Assembly: GCA_024663395.1 (NCBI GenBank)
Contig: JANFAH010000025.1
Location: 434,001 to 498,000 of the forward strand
Source: Pisolithus tinctorius
Lineage: Eukaryota > Basidiomycota > Agaricomycetes > Boletales > Pisolithaceae
Direction: 5' to 3'
DNA length: 64,000 bases
Shown: in pieces, positions 43,757 through 55,497 of the stretch
Layout: each line of letters opens with the position of its first letter
How positions within the stretch are numbered: position 1 is the stretch's first letter
Position numbers and translations under genes: made by a program
Notes under the pieces: model-generated
Seen by the model: the letters and a program-made list of their open reading frames with translations, nothing else
Databases searched by the model: none
Told to the model about the DNA's origin: nothing

Positions 43757-46700
43757 CTATGGCGGAGGCTGATACAGGCCAGGTTTGTGCAGGTATTGTT
43801 CATGGAAAGTGGTGACTATGTCAGAGGTGTGATCCAACTCAGTTGCAAGCAACCAAGAGGTTTCTTCATCAGTGTTCTCATAACCAGCCCAGTGGACCAG
43901 GTACAAGAGTTGACAGTGGCAGTGATGGCAGTCCACCTTAGAGTCAAGTATCTCTGACACTTTGTACTCAAGGTCACTGTCGATATCCACTGGCAGAGGT
44001 GGAGGTTGTTGTCAGTTTGGGAAAGGGTTAGCTGCTGTGACTTCCAGTTGCAAGACATGGAAGACTGGGTGTACTGAGTGCATAGAGTCAGGGAGCTTAA
44101 GGGTGGCAGAGTGTGTGCCTGGCCTGGCCAAGATGGTGAATGGACCTAAGTACTTTTTGGAGAGCTTTTCTGAGGGACAAGTGTAGTGGAAGTACTTGGC
44201 TTTAATGTAGGCCTGTTCTCTGACCCTGAACTCAGGCGGAGGTATACATTTGGCATCTGCTGGACCCTGATAGCACTGCTGAGCAGCAGACATTTTGGAG
44301 TGGAGGAAGTAATGGAGGGCGGAGAGCTCGATGATGTAGTTGTGAGCCCATGGAGAGGTGAAGTCCTGGTCAGGGATCACAGATAGGTTTGGATGGTATC
44401 CCTTGTTGGTGAAGAAGGGAGAAACTCTGGTAGTTGCACTTGGTGCATTGTTAAAAGTGAACTCTGCTAGGGGTAAAAGCTCAGCCCAGTTGTCTTGTTG
44501 GTAATTACAGTAGATGCAGAGGTACTGCTCGAGGGTCTGGTTCATCTGCTCAGTCTGGCCATTGCCTTCTGGGTGGTAACCCAAAGTGAAGTGAAGACAC
44601 ATATCAAGGGCCTTTCCTAGAGAGCAGAAGAAGTGAGAGATTAATTCAGGACCTCTTTCAGAGGTGACATTAGCAGGTACCCCATGCTTGGAGAAGACAT
44701 GGGCAAGGAAGAGCTTAGCAAGTTCAGTGGAGGTGATGGAGTTGTGGGTGGGGATGAACACTGCTTGCTTTGAGAGGTGGTCCACTACCATGAGGATGGT
44801 GGAGTAACCATCGGAGTTGGGGAGGTGTTCAATGAAGTCCATGGAGATGGAGTTCCAAGGTCTCTCCAGGATGGGGAGTTGCTTCAGTAGACCATAGGGG
44901 TGGTGGCACAGAGTTTTGCTCCATCCACAGGCAGTGCAGGACCTGATGTATTCTTTCATGTCAGAGCAGAGGTTAGGCCACACATAGTCCCTGTGGATGA
45001 GTCCTAGGGTGTGGTTTTGCCTGAAATGGCCTGCTAGAGGGTGGTCATGCTTGAACTGAAGCACTCAGAGGTGGAGGTCATCAATGTCAGGGACAAAGAT
45101 GTGACTGTCAAGGCAGAGTAGACTGTCAGAGTCCAGGGACCACTGAGGCTTAGTCAGAGTTGGGAGATGGCTGGCAGAGACAGGGTCAGAGGGTAAGGCA
45201 GAGATGATGTCAGAGTGCAAGCACTCGACATCAAAGACCATGGTGGTGCAGAGCACAGGTGCCATGAGGGTAGTGGTATGGAGGGATGATGCAAGCTGTT
45301 CCTGTGTAAACATAGGGTGGAGATTGTGAGGATTTACCTGCATGTAGTGCCTATCCCCCCTTTTGGGTAGACATCCCAGCATCATGTAAGGGCATTGGGC
45401 TTGGCTCCCAAGTGGCCAGGTCGGAAGTGGATAGAGAGGTTAAACTGGAAAAGGTACTCCGACCAGCAGGCCTGTCAATGGGTGAGAACCTTAGAAGTGG
45501 AAAAGTACTCAAGGTTTTTGTGGTCCATCACCACATCAACAGGTAAGGCAGAGCCTTCTAGGTAGTGCCACTAATGGCAGAAGGCCTTGAGGATGGCTAA
45601 CAGCTCCTTGTCATGGGTATCATAGTTGAGTTCTGGTGCAGTCATGGTGCAGGAGTAGAAAGTGATGAGGCAGAGTTCACTGTCAGAGCAGGTAAGTAAC
45701 AAAATGCCAGCTATGGCATAGTCAGAGTTGTCAGTTTCAACTGTAAGTGGAGTGTCAGGAACCCAATGAGTGAGAATAGGAGTGGAGCTGAAGGCGTCCT
45801 TCAGGTGGAGGAAGGTGGAGCAGCACTCCTCAGAAAAGTTCCAAGGAGCACCCTTTCACATGAGGTGAGTGAGCAGAATGACAATGTCAGAATAGTTATT
45901 AATGAAACATCTATAGAAGTTTGTGAAGCCGAGGAAGGACTGGATGTCTTGCACCTTCCACAGCTCAGGCCAGTCATGGACTGCCTGAACCTTCTCGGTG
46001 GACATGGTGAGACTGGAGGGAGAAAGGATGTAGCTGAGGTACTTGACAGAGTCAGAGTGGAACTTGCACTTCTCTGGCTTGGCATAAAGACCATGCTTTC
46101 AAAGGCAGTGGATTACCTCTTTTACATGATTGTGGTGTGACTCCATGTCCTGCGAATAAATCAGGATGTCATTGAGGTATACCACAACACAGACATTGAG
46201 CATGTCCACAAAGATGCTATTAATGAATCGCTGGAAAGCTGCAGGCACATTAGTCAGACTGAAGGGCATTACCTTCCACTCATAAGAACCATAATGAGTG
46301 CAGAAATCAGTTTTCCATTCGTCTCTGTCTGCGATGCAGACCAGATGATAGGCATGGTGGAGGTTGATCTTTGTGTAGACTTTGGCATGGCTCAGAGAGT
46401 CGAGCAGGTCAGAGATGAGCAGCAGCAGATAGCAATCTTTTTTTGTGATTTTATTGAGTCCTCGATAATCTACGCAGAGGTGGAGTGAACCATCCTTCTT
46501 CTTTATGAAGAGGACAGGGGCACCATGAGCAGAGGTGGACTGCTTGATGAGGCCATAGCCAAGATGCTCATCAATGAAGGTGCGGAGAGCTTCAAGCTCT
46601 GGTGGAGACAGAGAGTAGATCATGCCAATGGGCAGAGAGGCTCCTTCCTCAAGGTCGATCTTGAGATTGAATGAGCAGTGTGGCAGAAGTTCAGTAGCCT

Positions 46701-48676
46701 TGTCTTTACTAAAGACATTGGCAAACTCGTGATACTCAGGAGGGACCGAGGAGAGTTCAGGAGGTGGGGAGGAAGCGGAGGACATGCAAAGCTTCACATC
46801 ATCAGCAGAGAGTTGCAAGTGGAACTGTCTAGAGCCAGGGAGAGCACAGGCTCTGACATACACAGCAGCATTGATGAGTGAGATGAGTGGAGTGGAGTGT
46901 GGCGAGTCTGTCGGAGGTGCAGTCAGAGCTGCAGATGGAGTGGAGGGTGTTGGATCCAGAGCAGAGGTCTCAGTGGAGGGTGACAGAGGCACCTGGGGTG
47001 TCAGCATTCCCTGTAGTGGTGGTTTAAATGATATACTGCCCAGTACCAGTACCCAGTCAATCAATGGATTGAAGCAGGTGAGCCAGTTGTGTCCTAATAC
47101 CAGCAAACAAGAAGAATCCAACAGAGTAACATAAAATGAAATGGAGTTGACATCACCAGAAGGAAAGTGGAGGGAAAGATCTACCTCTTGGGAAATGACA
47201 GCATTTGTACTACCATCAAACAAGTGGAGCAGAATTGGTGGACAAATGGGGGAAACAGGAATAGCATATTTTTTGATTATAGATGGGTCTACAAAACAAT
47301 GAGAAGAACCAGAATTGATCAATGCAGAAACAATATCAACAGAATAGTCAAGAAGAGTTACAGATGGAAGTAAAGAATTGGGACTAGAAAGAGTGGACAC
47401 ATTGAGTTGGATGTCCAGTTGCACACAGTTGGGATCAATGCTTCCTCCAGGCTGTGCAAGCTCCCTGGAGGAGTGGACTAATTTTTTGGCTCTGCCTTCT
47501 CCACAGGTGGAGGAGGCAGAGTTTCAGCCATAGCTGCACAGGCTTTGGCTGCACAGGAGGTAGACTTGGGACAGTCCTTGGCAGAGTGGCCAGCCTCACC
47601 ACAGAAGAGGCAGAGGTTGTTTTTCATCCTGTGCTGGCATTCAGTGGAGGTGAGTTTGCCATCCTTACCCAGTAGGTGGGCAATGTCAGATTTTGACACA
47701 TCAGACTTGGGCAGATCTTTCTGTTTGCCCTTGCCCTTGGCATCAGACTTTGGAGTGGAGGTGGAGGATGACAACTTAGACTTGTTGTTGGAGTTGGGGG
47801 ACTGTGACTTGTCGGTGGCAGACTTGGTGGTGCGTGAGATCTCTGCTTTACATTCCCAGTAGTGTGCATCAATGGTCTGGGCAAGTTTGTGGAGTTATGC
47901 AAGGGTGGAAGGTTTTCTGACATGAGCGATCTCATCCTTGATGTGGTCTGGAAGTCTGCTATAGAAGCGGTGGCAGAGTGTGCTGACACCATAGTCTTTG
48001 ACCTGCAAAGCCCAATGATTGAACTCCATGATGTATTTGGTAATCTGAGAACTGTCTTTCATAGTGAGGTTCTCAAGTTGCTGGATGGCATTGGCTATGG
48101 TGTCATGCAGGCCAAAATTGGTTGTGAGCTCTTGTAAGAACTCATGGTAGTTGTCCATCCAGAGCAGGCAGTCATAATTGTTGGGGTTTAGTAAGTCTGG
48201 CTTGAACCAAGCCAGAGCCATACCCTTAAGGTAAGACTGAGTGAAGGTAACCTTTGCCCTGTCAGAGCAGAATGTGCAGGGGTGGTCTTGAAAGTTCAAC
48301 TTGCACTGCATGAGGAACTCATGGAGTTTCTTTGGGTTGGAGCTGTCAAAGGTGTCAGGCTTGTGGACTTTGGTTTTTGGAGTGGAGTCCCCAGTGCATG
48401 AACTAGACTGCACAAGCACATGGACAGCTCTAGCAAGAGCTACAAGGGGATCCTCTGGCAGCTCAGCCAGGTCTTTGGGGATATCCCCATCACTGCTGCC
48501 CCTGCCATCAGGGTCACCATCAGGATCATTAGGATCAGGGTTGGGGTCATCACCTTGGTTATGAGGAGATGGAGTATGGAAGATAGTTGGGTGGAGGTTG
48601 GAGTGACCAGCTTGCAAAGTGCTTTCACCTTCAGCACGGGAGTGGCATCAAGCAGAGAATGACTGGAACTGTTCAA
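43757..48676 (-). pseudogene. Gypsy D gag-pol, degenerate
   Basis: Gag (47895-48617) has HKPDTFDSSNPKKLHEF and GMALAWFKPDL. The knuckle CLFCGEAGHSAKDC is near 47590-47630. Protease reads ALINSGSSHCFVD with the catalytic Asp changed to Asn. RT (46099-47424) reads DYRGLNKITKKDC and VVYLNDILIYSQ; the first Asp of the YxDD box is Asn. Both changes fit CpG to CpA (ATC GAT to ATC AAT; CTC GAT to CTC AAT). The RNase H part (45065-46094) is split by frameshifts and stops. Integrase (44012-45064) has CTACGWSK, SMDFIEHLP, TSERGPELIS and GQTEQMNQTLE. The chromodomain (43757-43990) has HWAGYENTDEETSW. Confidence 0.88.
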
Positions 48677-48822
48677 TGATGGAAGGGAGTCAATGCAGAT
48701 TAGCTAGCACTGCAGTGAGGTTCTCAGCAACCTCTCTCTGGGATTGAGCTCAAGTTCTCATAATGGTGTAAGTTTTTTGGAAGACAGAAAGCGAGATCAT
48801 ACAAGTGTGAGTATGAATATAC

Positions 48823-49535
48823 TGTCAAGTCTGGGCCTACTCCGACCAACTCCAACACTAGACAAAGTCTGGGGAGGGGTCCAGAAGCAAGTCTGACACA
48901 GAAAGAATGAACTCCAACTGGCAGAGTGCTGGCAGGAATGAAGTCTGCTGAAGAAAAGGTGGAGTGGAGTGAGGGCATCAGGTTTAGCTCATGCACTACC
49001 CCCTTGCACAATCTCAGCCCTCGTATTTCAGAGGTAGAGACCAGATGGATAGTTGGAGGTAACTCCAACAGGTGGAAGTCAGAGACAGAAGGAGTAGGAA
49101 CTAAGTTGATGTTTGTACTGAGGAACAGCAGAGTATGGTACATGCTTTTATACTACTACAGAGGTACAGTAACTGGAATTGGAACTGACATATGGAGACC
49201 CATAAATTTTCAAGTAAAACTTCCTAGACAATGAATGAAGGGTAGACAGAGGACATATGAATGGGTAACATAGTACACCCCAAAAAGGGGACAGTCCAGG
49301 CACCAGACCATGCAGTGTGCACACTGTCAGGGAGAAGTCTGAAGGGTAGTCACATGACTCCTTGGAGAACAGTCTGCATGGTCCAGTAGGAGAGCAGTAC
49401 AAGTCTGACAACAGTTGGAGCAGAGATGACTCATAAACATCAGGGGATGTGCAGAGTTGGTGCAGAGTGAGTGAATGACCAGTGGAGAGGGGTGCAGAGT
49501 GAGTGAGGACTTAGGATGAGTGCACAGTCATGACA
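48823..49535 (-). repeat. 5' LTR of gypsy D (713 bp)
   Basis: Read on the minus strand it begins TGTCATGACTG and ends ACTTGACA. It matches the solo LTR at 30977-31711. It sits about 150 bp upstream of the gag frame. Confidence 0.88.
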
Positions 49536-50575
49536 CTGCCATAAATTCTGCTGTGGCGTTTATCTATGATTTACAAGGCAACAGTATGCCCCCTGTCAAT
49601 CCCTTTGACACCAGTTCCATTTCTCCATCTGACCCTTTCTTGTTTTCAACTGCTACTGCCATTTCTCCACTGAAAATCTCTGCCTTACACTCTACTTATC
49701 AGTTTGATCCTGTTTATCAAGTCTTAAAGTACAAACCTGTAGTGAGGAAGGTGAGGCCAGTACCGATGTCAATGCCAGCAGAATTCCAGGTAGAGTGTCA
49801 GGAGGCCAAAGACCCACTTGCAGATCTGCCTGTTTTACCTACTCATCCCCTGCCATTTGTGCCAGGTTCCAGGTTTACGCAGGAAAGAGCTGACAAGCTC
49901 GATCTGGACCCAGCAAGGTTCCTTTGGCCTATGGAATTAGACCTAGTACAGTGGTTGGTCAGGGAGCAAGAAGATGCCTTTGCTTGGGACACTTCAGAAA
50001 GAGGGACCTTTTGAGAGGACATGTTTCTGCCCCCGAAGATACCTATGCTAGCTCACAAGCCTTGGATCAAGTGAAATATTCCCATTCCTCCTGCTATTTT
50101 CTGTGAAGTCATTAACATCATCAAAGAAAAGATCTCCACAGGGGTTTATGAACTGTCTACTTCATCCTATTGCTCAAAATGGTTCTGCATAGTTAAGAAG
50201 GATGGAAAATCTCTGCACCTCACACATGACTTACAACCTCTAAATGCTGTTTCTATCCAGGACTCAGCCATTCCCCCCTTTGTTGATTTGATCACTGAAG
50301 CCTTTGCATGCCATTTGGTCTATGGAATTTTAGATCTTATGGTCAGATATGATCATTGCACCATACACAACAATTACCACAACCTCACTACCTTCCAAAC
50401 TCCTATAGGTACTCTTCAACTCACCAAACTTCCTATGGGCTACACAAATGCCATCCAAATTTTCCATGGAGATGTCTGTTGGATTTTAAAGGACAAAATT
50501 CCAGAAGTCACCATTCTGTTTATCAATGACTGTCCTATTAAAGGTCCCAAATCTCACTACCAAAATCCTGACAGG
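49536..50575 (+). pseudogene. Ty3/gypsy element G, left part (pre-RT and RT)
   Basis: A different gypsy lineage from A, B and D. It starts mid-protein at the element D border (INSAVAFIYDLQGN), continues through LDLDPARFLWPMELDLVQWL and the RT blocks IPIPPAIFCEV, WFCIVKKDGKSLHLTHDLQP and TLQLTKLPMGYTNA, and the catalytic box ILFINDCPI, where the family has FIDD. Asp to Asn again fits a CpG change (ATC GAT to ATC AAT). In-frame TGA at 50012 and about 50073 replace arginine (TF-EDMF, K-NIPIPP). It is cut at 50575 by element B. Confidence 0.85.
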
Positions 50576-51152
50576 TGTTAAGTCCAGGTCTTCACTGGTC
50601 CAAAAGCCAGTCTGGAGTCTGGCTGGGGGTCAGAGGGTAATATGGGACACTAAGGGATTTGGACTGTTGGACTTAGCGACTGATGATGCAGCACTATTCC
50701 CTTGTGTGGGCCATAGTCTGGCTGAGAGACAGAGGACAGAGAACAGAGAGAGCAGGTTAAGATGGGACTAAGTTGATTTCAGACTGAGGCTAAAACAGAT
50801 TATCCTACAGCTTAAATACTAGAAGTAACCTAAGTGTAACATAGCACTGGAGACTGGTCTGCACTGGTACAGCAATGATTGGTAACCACATTGGTAAGTA
50901 GTGTTACAAAGAATATTATCAAGCAAGGACTATGAACAAAGGATTACCAGGAACTGGGGCAGGACTAGTGGCTGGGCTGGGTGTTACACCAGCCTGGTAC
51001 TAAACTGAGGGGACAACTCGACTGGGCACTGCCTTGCAGTGCCTCACAAGCTAACATGTTTCTAGGTTGAAGGGTGAAGGCTGGGACCAGGGCAGGGGTT
51101 GGGTGAGACCAGGGTAGAGCTGGTCTAGAGCAGTCTGGACATGGTCATGACA
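50576..51152 (-). repeat. 3' LTR of gypsy B (577 bp)
   Basis: On the minus strand it begins TGTCATGACC and ends GACTTAACA. It is preceded by the purine-rich tract AAGAGGGGGATAC (51153-51165, minus strand), the expected plus-strand primer. Confidence 0.9.
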
Positions 51153-51283
51153 GTATCCCCCTCTTGGAGCCAAGCTCATGAGGCTCCAATGAGGACAATG
51201 CTGAGAACAAAAATTTTGTGTCTGACCTTGAAAACCAGTGGACTTAAGACCAGTCCATCTCAGGTTTGGTTCCTCACTTCAAC

Positions 51284-52349
51284 ATGTCTATTCACCAGTC
51301 CCAAACACCATACAACCAAGACCTCTTGCCTGACCTGACCCAGGCAACCAGCATCAAGCTGCAGGTAGGCAGCAATGATGATGAACAAGCAGTCCAGGGC
51401 AAGCTGGCTGAGCACAAGAGGTGCAAAGTGAAGGCTCAAGAGGAAGCCCAGCTCACTGAGGAGGCCCAGTGGGAGGTGGAGAGGCAGGAGCAAGCCCAGC
51501 TTGAGGAAGAGAGGGCACACACAGAGGCTGAGGCACAGAGAGCTGAGGCTGCATGCAAGGCTGAAGAAGCCAGAAAAGCGGAGCAGAACTGGCAGGCAGA
51601 TGCCCTAGTGAGTGGTTCAACCAGGACCGGGTCAAATGTCGAGGTGATGAATCCTCAGTGAGTGTTATTATGATTATTACCAGTGTTTTCTGACCAACAT
51701 TTCTACCAGCTGTCTTCGTTGTGCCTGGACAAACACCACCTGCCTGCACAATACTGACAGCAAGAAGAAGCACATGGCATGCAACCAGTGCAATGAACTC
51801 AAGGAGTGCTGCCAGTGGCCAGTCAAAGGTGAGACCAGTACAGGTGCCAGTCCAGTTGTAGACAAAGGGAAGAGGAAGGTGGACATGACCTCCCCCTGTG
51901 CCAGGGAGAAGAAGAAGAAGTTGAGGCACCCATCCACCAAGGTACTTGAGGGCATGGGTGATGAGGGGGAAGACATGGGTGAGGGGCCTTCAATGTCAAA
52001 GACTGGTGCTGAGGCCAGGGCTGGTCCTGTCACTGGCAACCAGATGGAGCACCTGATTAAGGCAGTGGAGTGCATGGCTGACAATGTGGTTGGCCTGACA
52101 GTGGCCCAGCAGGAGGTCTCGAGGAACTTTTACCAGTTTGCCCAGGCCTACAAGACCTACGTCAAAGAACACTTCAAGTTTTTGGTGCCAGATGTGCCTT
52201 TGGACTGGGACACCACTGATGAGGAAGACAGGGATGTTGAGGGGCTTGATGAAGAACTGGAGGGGCTGAGGAGGGAAGAAGAGGAAAGCTGGTACTGGGC
52301 TGAGTCAGGTGACCAGGCTGGTGCCAGTTCTGAAGCATCCCAAGCCTGA
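51284..52349 (+). CDS. Antisense spliced gene of gypsy B with Zn2Cys6-like cysteine cluster, 337 aa
   Basis: It lies between the chromodomain and 3' LTR of element B but on the opposite strand from gag-pol. Exon 1 is 51284-51657 and exon 2 is 51710-52349. The 52-nt intron has donor GTGAGT, a CTGAC branch-like site and acceptor CCAG. The spliced length is 1014 nt, exactly 338 codons. Residues 45-115 are Glu/Ala/Gln/Arg-rich, likely a coiled coil. Residues 126-159 read CLRCAWTNTTC then ACNQCNELKECC: C-x2-C-x6-C-x12-C-x2-C-x6-C, which fits the fungal binuclear zinc cluster spacing. A basic KGKRKVD/KKKKLRH patch and an acidic tail follow. Cysteines 129 and 136 come from exon 2, so the cluster needs splicing for its frame. 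DNA binding is inferred; no function is known to me. Confidence 0.65.
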
Positions 52350-52564
52350 TGTTGTGCATGTAGAATAGTGTTTCTTCCTGTACATTTGTGAATGCCATTG
52401 CCTGGTTCTGGTTCTAAGTATGAAAGAAAGCAAATAAAAGAAAAGTAAGGGAAATCAGGGCATAGTAACTACAAGGTGGGTGAAACAGATAGGAAGAAAA
52501 GAAACTTGAGACCAGTTCTTGATTATTTCTTGAAAGGACTGGGTTTGTCTGGGTACTGGTCATG

Positions 52565-55497
52565 TTACTCCTGGACGAGTTCTGAGGCATTGTCTAGCTC
52601 TGTTGCTAGTACCCAGCTGGTTTCTTCATCAGTTCCCTCATAACCAGTCCACTGGACCAGGTACTGCAACCAACACTTTCTGCACCAGTCGACCTTTGAA
52701 TCAAGTATCTCTGCTACTTCAAATTCTAAGTTGCCATCAACATCTACTGGTGGGGGTGGAGGTTGAGTCTGGTTGGGTATGGTATTTGGGATGGCTGGTT
52801 TGAGCTGGGATACATGGAAGACTGGGTGTACAGTGCACATAGAGTCTGGTAAATGCAGGGTGAATGAGTGAGAGCCAGCCTGGGCTATTATGGGATAGGG
52901 CCCAAGGTTCTTCTCACTCAGTTTCTTGGAGGGCTGGGTCGACTGGAAGTACCTGGCTTTTACATAGACATTATTCCCCACTTTGAAGTCTGGGGCTGGC
53001 GTGCACTTAGCATCTGCCAGTCCTTGGTAGTGTTGCTGGGTGAGAGTCATTTCTTCATGAAGGTACTGGTGCAGTGAGTCTAAGTCAACTGCATAGTCAC
53101 AAGCCCAGTTGGATGTGAGATTGCACTCAGGAAAGACTGAGATATTAGGGTGATAACCCTTATTAGCAAAGAAGGGTGATACTCCAGTTGTAGTGCTGGG
53201 TGCATTGTTGTAAGCAAATTCAGCTAATGGTAGTAACTCAGCCCAGTTATCCTGTTGGTAGTTACAGTAGACCTGGAGATATTGTTCAAGGGTCTGGTTG
53301 GTGTGCTCTGTCTGACCATCCTCCTCTGGGTGGTACCCAGAGGTGAAATGTAGATGCATGTCTAGAGCTTTACCTAGAGACCAGAAGAAGTGGGACACAA
53401 ACTCTGATCCCCAGTCTGAGGTTACATGGGCCAGTACACTGTGCTTAGAGAACACATGCATGAGGAAGAGCTTGGCAAGCTCAGGGGCTGTGATGGCATT
53501 GTGAGTAGGTATGAAGATGGCTTGCTTTGAAAGCCAGTCAACCACAATGAGGATGGCAGTAAAGCTGGTTGAGGCTGGGAGTTGCTCTATGAAATCCATC
53601 AAGATGGAATTCCATGGCTTCTCTGGCATGGGAAGCTGCTTGAGTAGGCCATAAGGCTGGTGGTGGGGTACCTTGGCCCAGGCACAGGTAGTACAGGACC
53701 AGACATAGTCCTTGACAAATGTCCTTAGGCTGGGCCAGGTGTATTCATGTCAGATGAGTTCTAAGGTTCTATTTTGGCTGAAGTGGCCAGACAAGGGATG
53801 ATCATGTTTGCACCTCAAGACATGAAGGTGAAGGTTGTCAGAGTCCAGTACATAGATTCTTCCATCCAGGTGGAGGAAGCCAGTGTCATTGACTGACCAC
53901 TGGGAATCTGATGCATCTGAGAACCAGACTTGGGTGACTGGGTCTGAGGGTAGAGCTGAGAGGATATCACTATGAAGTTTCTCCATGTCCATCAGTGCAA
54001 CAGCACATAGGACTGGGTATTCGAGGTAGGTGGCTAGTTGTTCCTGCATGAAGACCAATCTGAGATTCTGTGGGTTGACCTGGGCATAGTCACTATCCCC
54101 CTCTTTGGGGTAGATGTCCCATCGTCTAGTTAGGGCGTCAGGCTTAGCACTGAGTTTACTGGGTCTGAACTGGATAATCATATACCAGCACACCTGGCAC
54201 TGGGTCAGTACCTTTGAAGTGGAGAAGTACTCCAGGTTCTTATGATTGGTGACAATGTCAACTGGTACTGCAGATCCTTCTAAGTAGTGCCACCATGTCT
54301 GGAATGCCTTGAAGATCGCAAGTAATTCCTTATCATGGGTGTCATAATTTAACTCCAGGGCTGTTAAGGTGCAAGAGTAGAATGTGACCAGCTGGATTTG
54401 ACCATCACCACTGGTGATGGACAAAATACCAGCTATGGCATAGTCAGACACATCAGGCTCAACAGTAATAGGAGCATCCAGGGAAAAATGGGTTAGGACC
54501 AGGGCAGTAGTGAAGGCCTGCTTGAGTTTGTTGAAAGACTGGTGGCACTCCTCAGAGAAATTCCAGGGAGCACCTTTGTGTGTCAACTGGGTTAGAGGTA
54601 CCACTATGTCCGAGTAGTTAAAAATGAACTGGCAATAAAAATTGGTGAAGCCCAGGAAGGACTGAATGTCCTTTACCTTCTGGGGCTCAGGCCAGTCACA
54701 GATAGCTTTGACCTTTTCTGAGGACATGGTAAGGCCAGTTGGGGACAAGTGATAGCCTAGATATTCCATGGAGTCTGAGTGAAATTCACACTTCTCTGGT
54801 TTGGCATAAAGGGCATGCAACTGGAGCCTCCTGGATGTGCTGCTTGTGTGACAACTCATCTCCAGAGTAGATTAAGATGTCATCAAGATAGATGACAGTG
54901 CAGACATCTAGCATATCTGCAAAGATTGAATTGACGAACTGCTGGAAGGCAGCTGGGGCATTGGTAAGACCGAAAGGCATCACCAACCACTCATAGGACC
55001 CATAGCATGTTCTAAAGGCCATTTTCCACTCATCACTGGGTGCAATCTGGACGAGGTGGTATGCATGCCTCAAGTTGATTTTAGTGTAGATTTTGGCATG
55101 ACTAGGGGAGTCTAGTAGGTCAGATATTAGTGGTAGAGGATACCAGTCTTTCTTGGTGAGTTTGTTAAGCCCCCAGAAGTCAACACATAACCAGAGTGAA
55201 CTGTCCTTCTTCTTTATGAAGAGGACCAGTGCAGCATAGGGGGAAGAAGTGGGCCAGATGAAACTGGTAGTCAGATTTTTGTAAATGAAGGCCCAGAGAG
55301 CTTGCAGCTTGACCAGGGATAGTGAGTAGATGGTTCCTATGGGTGGTGTGGTACCCTCTTCCAACTTGATCTTAAGGTCATATTCCCAGTGTGGGGGGAG
55401 AGTAGAAGCCTTGGCTTTGCTAAAGATGTCAGCAAAGTTGTGATAGTCCTTTGGTACACTGGCCAAGTCCAGTGGAGGGCCAGTAAAGGCAGACCTG
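52565..55497 (-). pseudogene. Gypsy B pol: RT, RNase H, integrase, chromodomain
   Basis: RT (54786-55466) has LCVDFWGLNKLTKKDWYPLP and an intact IYLDDILIYSG. RNase H (53750-54859) has EPDVSDYAIAGIL and DKELLAIF, in a second frame overlapping the first, so there is a frameshift near 54820. Integrase (52565-53750, minus strand) has CTTCAWAK-like Cys pairs, LMDFIEQLP, SDWGSEFVS and GQTEHTNQTLE. The chromodomain ends EFEVAEILDSKVD, QWTGYEGTDEETSW. Arg-to-Trp changes are frequent (DFRGLN to DFWGLN). A TGA sits near 53747 between RNase H and integrase. Confidence 0.9.

Larger units (their letters stand above)
43022..49535 (-). mobile_element. Ty3/gypsy element D (3'-truncated)
   Basis: It reads on the minus strand: 5' LTR (48823-49535), gag, protease, RT, RNase H, integrase, chromodomain, and then sequence holding an antisense frame. 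It stops at repeat E1 (43021) without a 3' LTR. It is related to but distinct from A and B. The bases right of its LTR, CTGCC, would be its target duplication; the left copy is lost. It is CpG-depleted. Confidence 0.9.
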
